From Bacteroidales bacterium (GTDB taxonomy: Bacteria; Bacteroidota; Bacteroidia; Bacteroidales; Muribaculaceae), in the NCBI GenBank assembly GCA_014800845.1, contig JAAVFJ010000068.1, positions 1-64,000 on the forward strand: a DNA stretch of 64,000 bases. The letters run 5' to 3'. Numbering within the stretch: the first letter of the stretch is position 1; each line of letters opens with the position of its first letter. This document shows positions 58,413 to 64,000 of the stretch, piece by piece. The notes under the pieces were generated by a model. That model did no database searches and was not told the origin of the DNA. It saw only the letters and a program-made list of their open reading frames with translations. Made by a program: the position numbers and the translations under genes.

Positions 58413-59807
58413 TTAGGCTTTGAGGTAGCGGTCTATGGCAGCAGCGGCACGGCGGCCGGCACCCATAGCCAGGATTACCGTGGCGGCGCCGGTCACGGCA
58501 TCGCCGCCGGCGAAGATGCCCGGGCGCGTAGTGGCTCCATCCTCATCAGCTACGAGGCAGCCGCGGCGCGTCACGTCCAGACCTGCCGTAGTGTCCTTAA
58601 TCAGAGGGTTGGGGCTGGTGCCGAGAGCCATAATCACCTCGTCGCAGTCAATCACGAAGTTGCTGCCGGGCACCTCGCGGGGGCTGCGGCGCCCACTCTC
58701 GTCGGGCTCTCCGAGCTCCATGCGCACACACTCCATGCCTATTACCTTGCCCTGCTCATCGCCTATGATGCGCACGGGGTTGGTGAGCATGTGGAAGTTG
58801 ATGCCCTCCTCCTTGGCGTGGTGCACCTCCTCCACGCGGGCGGGGAGCTCGGCCTCGCTGCGGCGGTAGACGATAGATGCGTCGGCGCCCAGGCGCTTGG
58901 CGGTGCGCACGGCATCCATAGCCACATTGCCGCCACCCACCACCACAATGCTGCGGGCATCATAGAGCGGGGTGTCGTAGCTATCATCCCAGGCGTGCAT
59001 GAGATTGGCACGGGTGAGCATCTCGTTGGCAGAGAACACACCGTTGAGATTCTCGCCGGGAATACCCATAAAGCGGGGCAGGCCGGCGCCGGAACCGATG
59101 AACACGGCATCGAAGCCCTCCTCATCGAGCAGTCCGTCAATGGTCATAGTGCGACCTACGATTACGTCAGTCTCAATCTTCACACCGAGGCGCTTCACGG
59201 CCTCCACCTCCTTGGCCACGATGCGCTCCTTAGGCAGACGGAATTCCGGAATACCATAGACCAGCACGCCGCCGGCCTTATGCAGCGCTTCGAAGATGGT
59301 TACCTCATGGCCGAGGCGGGCAAGGTCGCCGGCACAGGCCAGACCTGCCGGGCCGCTGCCTATCACAGCCACGCGCTTGCCGGTGGGGGTGGCTGCGGGC
59401 ACCTCAAACTCATCGGCATGCTCAATCTTCCAGTCGCCGGTGAAGCGCTCCAGCTTGCCTATGGCGAGCGGTTCGCTCTTGATGCCGAGCACACAGGAAC
59501 CCTCACACTGAGTCTCCTGCGGGCATACGCGGCCGCAGACGCTGGGCAGAGCGGAGTCCAGACCGATAATCTCTGCGGCTCCCTTGATGTCCCCCTCAGC
59601 CAGATGCCCTACGAAACCGGGGATATTGATGCCCACCGGGCAAGCCTGCACACAGCGCGGGCGGGGGCACTGCAGGCAGCGGGTGGCCTCAAGCATAGCC
59701 TCCTCGGCATTGTAGCCCAGGCATACTTCTTCAAAATTAGTGGCGCGAACCTGAGGGTTCTGTTCGCGCACCGGAGTGCGCGGTATCTTGTTTCCTTTAA
59801 TTGCCAT
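58413..59807 (-). CDS. GltD/NfnB-like NADPH-dependent oxidoreductase
   Basis: CLQCPRPRCVQACPVGINIPGFV; VAVIGSGPAGLACAGDLARLGHEV; VVVGGGNVAMDAVRTAKRLGA; ATG at 59807. Confidence 0.92.
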   Translation of the reverse strand: MAIKGNKIPRTPVREQNPQVRATNFEEVCLGYNAEEAMLEATRCLQCPRPRCVQACPVGINIPGFVGHLAEGDIKGAAEIIGLDSALPSVCGRVCPQETQCEGSCVLGIKSEPLAIGKLERFTGDWKIEHADEFEVPAATPTGKRVAVIGSGPAGLACAGDLARLGHEVTIFEALHKAGGVLVYGIPEFRLPKERIVAKEVEAVKRLGVKIETDVIVGRTMTIDGLLDEEGFDAVFIGSGAGLPRFMGIPGENLNGVFSANEMLTRANLMHAWDDSYDTPLYDARSIVVVGGGNVAMDAVRTAKRLGADASIVYRRSEAELPARVEEVHHAKEEGINFHMLTNPVRIIGDEQGKVIGMECVRMELGEPDESGRRSPREVPGSNFVIDCDEVIMALGTSPNPLIKDTTAGLDVTRRGCLVADEDGATTRPGIFAGGDAVTGAATVILAMGAGRRAAAAIDRYLKA

Positions 59808-60651
59808 GACAGGTGCAGGTGTGAGTTTCAGGGTTAGTCTTAGGATTGTTTTTATACATAGCCTGGCGGCGCATGGCTTCATCGTAGTCCACGAGGTGGC
59901 CGTCGAATTCCGGGCCCTCCACGCAGGTGAAGCGCGTCTTGCCATCCACAGTCACGCGGCAGGCGCCGCACATGCCCGTGCCGTCCACCATCAGTGCATT
60001 GAGCGAAACCACGGTGGGTATGCCATACTTCTTGGTGGTGAGCGAGCCGAACTTCATCATAATCATGGGGCCGATTATGATGCAGCGGTCAAACTCCCGA
60101 CCCTCCTCCATGAGCTTGTCGATGAGGCCGGTGACCATGCCGTGGAAACCTTCGGAGCCGTCGTCGGTACAGAGGTGCACGCGGCCCACGCTCTTCATCT
60201 CCTCCACGTAAGAGAACATGTCGCGAGTCTTGGCGCCGATAATCACGTCGGCCTCCACACCCTGCTCCTTGAGCCATTTCACCTGCGGATAGACGGGGGC
60301 GGTGCCCACGCCGCCTGCCACAAAGAGGATGCGCTGCTTTCTGAGCTCCTCGAGAGGCATTTCGAGCAGGTCAGAGGGGCGTCCGAGCGGGCCGGCCACA
60401 TCGGCAAATGCCTCTCCCTCTTTCATGTCGCAGATTTTTTTACTGGAGATGCCGATTTCCTGAATCACGAGCGTCACAGTGCCGCGGGTGCGGTCATAGT
60501 CGCAGATAGTCAGGGGGATGCGTTCGCCCTGCTTGTCGGTGCGAACAATAAGGAATTGGCCCGGCTGAGCCGAGCGGGCTATGCGTGGCGCCTCCACTAC
60601 CATCTCGTAGATACGGGGTGCCAGCAAGCGTTTTGATACGATTGTGTACAC
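59797..60651 (-). CDS. Sulfide/dihydroorotate dehydrogenase-like FAD/NAD-binding protein (NfnA-like)
   Basis: FVAGGVGTAPVYPQVKWLKEQG; GTGMCGACRVTVDGKTRFTCVEGPEFDGHLVDY. Confidence 0.92.
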   Translation of the reverse strand: MYTIVSKRLLAPRIYEMVVEAPRIARSAQPGQFLIVRTDKQGERIPLTICDYDRTRGTVTLVIQEIGISSKKICDMKEGEAFADVAGPLGRPSDLLEMPLEELRKQRILFVAGGVGTAPVYPQVKWLKEQGVEADVIIGAKTRDMFSYVEEMKSVGRVHLCTDDGSEGFHGMVTGLIDKLMEEGREFDRCIIIGPMIMMKFGSLTTKKYGIPTVVSLNALMVDGTGMCGACRVTVDGKTRFTCVEGPEFDGHLVDYDEAMRRQAMYKNNPKTNPETHTCTCHGN

Positions 60652-60673
60652 GGTATAGATTTTGATTTGTTGG

Positions 60674-60700
60674 CAAAGTTAATAACTTTTCGTAACTTTG
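60674..60700. promoter_or_regulatory. Divergent back-to-back -7 boxes
   Basis: CAAAGTTA (60674-60681, minus TAACTTTG) and TAACTTTG (60693-60700, plus). Confidence 0.6.
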
Positions 60701-60733
60701 CGGATATAATAATTCAGAAAAATTCTGATAACC

Positions 60734-61522
60734 ATGAGCAAAGACCAACGCGTACTGTTTCATTCCACCATCTTCGGCCCCATTCACAGCCGCCGGCTCG
60801 GCACGAGTCTGGGCATAAACCTCTCACCCACAGACGGCAAGGTGTGCAGCTTCGACTGCCTTTACTGCGAGGCGGGCTTCAATGCCCAGGGCCCCGGTAA
60901 GAGCGGGCTTCCCCGCCGCGAAGCCGTGCGCGAGCAGCTGCGCGCCAAGCTCGAGCAGATGAAGCAGCAGGGTGAAGCGCCCGATGTGCTCACCTTTTCC
61001 GGCAACGGAGAGCCTACCGTGCACCCCGAGTTTGCCGGAATTATGGACGATGTGATAGCCCTGCGCGACGAGTTCTTCCCGCAGGCCAAGGTCAGTGTGC
61101 TCTGCAACAGCACCCGCCTGGACCGCCCCGAAGTGTGCCGCGCCCTGCGCCGCGCCGACAACAATATTCTGAAGCTCGACTCCGCCATAGAGAGCACCAT
61201 GCGCCGCCTGGACCGCCCCGGCGACAAGATCTTCACCGTGGACCGCGTGATAGGGGAGCTCGCCACCTTTGCCGACGAGGCTATCATCCAGACCATGATG
61301 CTGCGCGGCAGCTACGAGGGGGAGACCGTAGACAACACTACCCCCGAGGAGATAGCGGCCCTCATCGAAGCCTACAAGCGTATTCGCCCGCGCGAGATAA
61401 TGCTCTACAGCATAGACCGTTCCACCCCCGCCGAGGAGCTCGTGAAGGTGCCCGCCGAGGAGCTTCGCGCCATAGGCCTGCAAATCGAAGAGGCCACCGG
61501 CATCCACGTTCAAGTCAACTGA
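60734..61522 (+). CDS. Radical SAM protein
   Basis: VCSFDCLYCEAGFN (CxxxCxxC); LTFSGNGEPTVHPEF; LKLDSAIESTMRRLDRP. Confidence 0.88.
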   Translation: MSKDQRVLFHSTIFGPIHSRRLGTSLGINLSPTDGKVCSFDCLYCEAGFNAQGPGKSGLPRREAVREQLRAKLEQMKQQGEAPDVLTFSGNGEPTVHPEFAGIMDDVIALRDEFFPQAKVSVLCNSTRLDRPEVCRALRRADNNILKLDSAIESTMRRLDRPGDKIFTVDRVIGELATFADEAIIQTMMLRGSYEGETVDNTTPEEIAALIEAYKRIRPREIMLYSIDRSTPAEELVKVPAEELRAIGLQIEEATGIHVQVN

Positions 61523-61526
61523 TTTT

Positions 61527-62444
61527 ATGCTTTATCCCGAACCCCTTAAGAAAGGGGACACAATAGCAATACTTTCGCCGGCCACGACGGTGAAGGAGGA
61601 GTATGTGCGCGGAGCAGCCGCGGCCATAGAGGCCCGCGGATTCCGGGCACTCATAATGCCGCATGCTCTCGGCCCCGCCTCGGGCTCCTATGCCTCAGCC
61701 TCGGCGGAGTTCGACATGCGCGAGGCCCTGCGCAATCCCGAGGTGAAAGCCATCTTCTGCGCGCGCGGCGGCTACGGAGCCGTGCGCCTGGCTGCGGTTT
61801 TCAATCCTGAAATCGTGGCAAACTACCCGAAGTGGCTGATAGGCTTCTCCGACATATCGGTGCTCCACGCCCTATGGCAGAAGGCCGGCATAGTGAGTTT
61901 GCACGCCCCCATGGCCAAGCATCTCACCCTGCTCCCTGCCGACGATGAGTGCACCCGCCTGCTTTTCGACCTGCTGACCACCCCCGAGCCCCGCATAGAC
62001 TATCATGAGCCCACGTCGCCGCTCAGCCTGCCGGGTGAGGGCGAGGGCACTCTGTTGGGCGGCAATCTGGCCGTGCTGTCACATCTTATCGGCACCCCCT
62101 ACGATGTGCTGATGCCCCACGACGGTGAGGATACGATACTCTTCATAGAGGATATAGGGGAGGCCATCTACGCCACTGAGCGCATGCTCTGGCAGCTCTA
62201 CCTCTCCGGCGCCCTCTTCCGCTACAAGGGCATCATAGCCGGCCAATTCACCGATGCGCGCGCCGACAAGAACTTCCCCTCCACAGCCATGATGATATTC
62301 TCGCGACTGAAGGAATGGGGAGTGAAGTGCCCCCTTGCCAACGAGTTCCCCGCCGGCCACGTAGACCGCAATCTCCCTCTGCCGCTCGGCTCGCGGGTGC
62401 GCCTGACCGTAGCCCCCGGCTCCACTCGGCTGATTAACATATAA
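61527..62444 (+). CDS. LD-carboxypeptidase (peptidase S66)
   Basis: GDTIAILSPATTVKEEYV; IFCARGGYGAVRL; LIGFSDISVLHALWQK; GGNLAVLSHLIGTPYD. Confidence 0.93.
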   Translation: MLYPEPLKKGDTIAILSPATTVKEEYVRGAAAAIEARGFRALIMPHALGPASGSYASASAEFDMREALRNPEVKAIFCARGGYGAVRLAAVFNPEIVANYPKWLIGFSDISVLHALWQKAGIVSLHAPMAKHLTLLPADDECTRLLFDLLTTPEPRIDYHEPTSPLSLPGEGEGTLLGGNLAVLSHLIGTPYDVLMPHDGEDTILFIEDIGEAIYATERMLWQLYLSGALFRYKGIIAGQFTDARADKNFPSTAMMIFSRLKEWGVKCPLANEFPAGHVDRNLPLPLGSRVRLTVAPGSTRLINI

Positions 62445-62478
62445 TTTTTGCGACACTCTCTTAATCAAATTTTTTTCG

Positions 62479-62486
62479 TACATTTG
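62479..62486 (+). promoter_or_regulatory. -7 box TACATTTG
   Basis: TTTTTTCGTACATTTGCAGC, 20 bp before the ATG at 62506. Confidence 0.6.
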
Positions 62487-62505
62487 CAGCATAAAACTTT
62501 TACAA

Positions 62506-63114
62506 ATGACCTATTCAGAAAAAGCTAACGAAATCTTCGACCGCGCCGTGCGCGACTATCATATCACTGATTGCATAGACACCCTCTGCCCCAACCCCTA
62601 CGAGGCCGGTTCCACCGAGGCTACCCTCTACGCCAAGTGCTGGGTTGACGCCGCTCAGTGGCACATGGAGGATGAAATCCGTGTGCCCTCGCTTCCCGCC
62701 GAGCAGGGCATGGTGCTCAAGCACCGCATCGATGCCTCCAACCAGCTGCGCACAGACATGGTGGAGGAAATCGACACACAGCTGCGCGAGAAATATAAGG
62801 ATGTGACCCCGCTGCCCGAGGCCACCATCAACACCGAGAGCCCCGCCTGGGCCATAGACCGCCTCTCAATCCTGGCCCTCAAGCTCTGGCACATGCGTGA
62901 GCAGGCCGAGCGCACCGATGTGAGCGAGGAGCACCGCGCCACCACCGCCGGCAAGCTGGCCGTGCTGCAGGAGCAGCGCCGCGACCTCTCAGGCGCCATC
63001 GACGCCCTGCTTGCCGACATCGAGGCCGGCCGCAAATACATGAAAGTCTACCGCCAGATGAAGCTCTACAACGACCCCGCAACCAACCCTGCAATCTCCC
63101 GCGCCGCCAAGTGA
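62506..63114 (+). CDS. DUF4254 domain-containing protein
   Basis: Sequence style and coupling to a GT9 gene match DUF4254; not verified by search. Confidence 0.75.
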   Translation: MTYSEKANEIFDRAVRDYHITDCIDTLCPNPYEAGSTEATLYAKCWVDAAQWHMEDEIRVPSLPAEQGMVLKHRIDASNQLRTDMVEEIDTQLREKYKDVTPLPEATINTESPAWAIDRLSILALKLWHMREQAERTDVSEEHRATTAGKLAVLQEQRRDLSGAIDALLADIEAGRKYMKVYRQMKLYNDPATNPAISRAAK

Positions 63115-64000
63115 TTAAATCCGTTCCAAAGAACATACTCATAGCCCGCTTCTCGGCGCTGGGCGATGTGGCCATGACCATCCCGGTGGTCTACAGCCTG
63201 TGTCGCACCAACCCCGACTCGCGCTTCATCTTCATCACCCGCAAGCTCCCGGCCTCCATCTTCCTCAATGCGCCGGCGAATCTGACGGTGCTCCCCATAG
63301 AGCTCTCGCAATACAAAGGGGTGGCGGGCATGCAGCGGCTTGCGCGCGAGCTCCGCGAGGCTTACGGCATAGACTCCTTCGCTGACCTGCACAGCTCGCT
63401 GCGCACTCGCCTGCTGCGCTTCTTCCTGCGTCTGCAGGGGGTGCGCACGGCCCACATCCACAAGCAGCGCCTGCGCCGCAGAGCGCTCACACGCGCCCGC
63501 AACAAGGTGATGCTGCCGCTCACCCCCACGCGCGCCAAGTATCGCGAAGTGTTCTGGAGCCTCGGGCTGCCGCGCGAAGACAGTTTCGACCACATCTTCA
63601 GCGGAGCCGAGCCGAGCCCCGAGGTGTATGCCGCAGCCACCCCCCCGCGCCGCGAGGGGGAGACCTGGGTGGCCATAGCCCCCTTTGCCGCTCATGCCGG
63701 CAAAATCTACCCCGAGCAACTGATGGAGCAGGTGGTGGCGGAGTTGGCTGCGCGCCCCGGCTACAAGCTGTTCCTCTTCGGCGGAGGGCGCGAGGAGTCT
63801 GCCACACTGGCGCGCTGGCGCGCAAAGTATGGAGAAAACCTTGTGAACATGGCGCAGCTGCGCCTCGGCATACCCGCAGAGATGGCGCTGCTCCGCCATT
63901 GCGACGTTATGCTGTCGATGGATTCCGCCAACATGCACTTGGCCTCGCTGGTGAAGCTCAGAGTAGTAAGTGTGTGGGGCGCCACGCACCCCTATTGCGG
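63111..64000 (+). CDS. Glycosyltransferase family 9 (heptosyltransferase-like), truncated by window end
   Basis: GTG start overlapping the DUF4254 stop (GTGA): VIKSVPKNILIARFSALGDVAMTIPVVYSL...VAIAPFAAHAGKIYPEQLM...VVSVWGATHPYCG; open to base 64000, so absent from the ORF track. Confidence 0.9.
   Translation, partial: MIKSVPKNILIARFSALGDVAMTIPVVYSLCRTNPDSRFIFITRKLPASIFLNAPANLTVLPIELSQYKGVAGMQRLARELREAYGIDSFADLHSSLRTRLLRFFLRLQGVRTAHIHKQRLRRRALTRARNKVMLPLTPTRAKYREVFWSLGLPREDSFDHIFSGAEPSPEVYAAATPPRREGETWVAIAPFAAHAGKIYPEQLMEQVVAELAARPGYKLFLFGGGREESATLARWRAKYGENLVNMAQLRLGIPAEMALLRHCDVMLSMDSANMHLASLVKLRVVSVWGATHPYC

Overview
A 64 kb chromosomal window from a GC-rich Bacteroidales bacterium; family Muribaculaceae is my guess from gene content and TAnnTTTG promoters, and no search was run. 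It is densely coding and mostly housekeeping. The centre is a complete dcw cell-wall/division cluster on the minus strand (rsmH-ftsL-ftsI-murE-mraY-murD-ftsW-murG-murC-ftsQ-ftsA-ftsZ). Other genes include miaB, serS, rsmA, GH31, pdxB, purD, rlmL-like, ybeY, mnmG, apt, uvrC, recO, rnr, mscL, gapA, an NfnAB-like pair, T9SS-type porX/porZ-like genes, radical SAM enzymes and glycosyltransferases. I saw no rRNA, tRNA, CRISPR array or prophage. The unusual content is mostly between genes: (1) nonamer (GAGNNCTCC / GGGAGNTNT) and heptamer (GGGTTAW / TTTTAGG) tandem arrays that repeatedly begin at stop codons; (2) two four-helix-bundle (S23/IVP/Avd-like) genes, each bracketed by such arrays, one carrying an in-frame amber codon; (3) a dispersed family of palindromic MITE-like hairpins and solo ends (TTAAGAGAGTGTTTRAATT); (4) a perfect 16-bp parS-like palindrome next to mnmG; (5) a predicted membrane-anchored pseudokinase; (6) canonical and candidate toxin-antitoxin modules.
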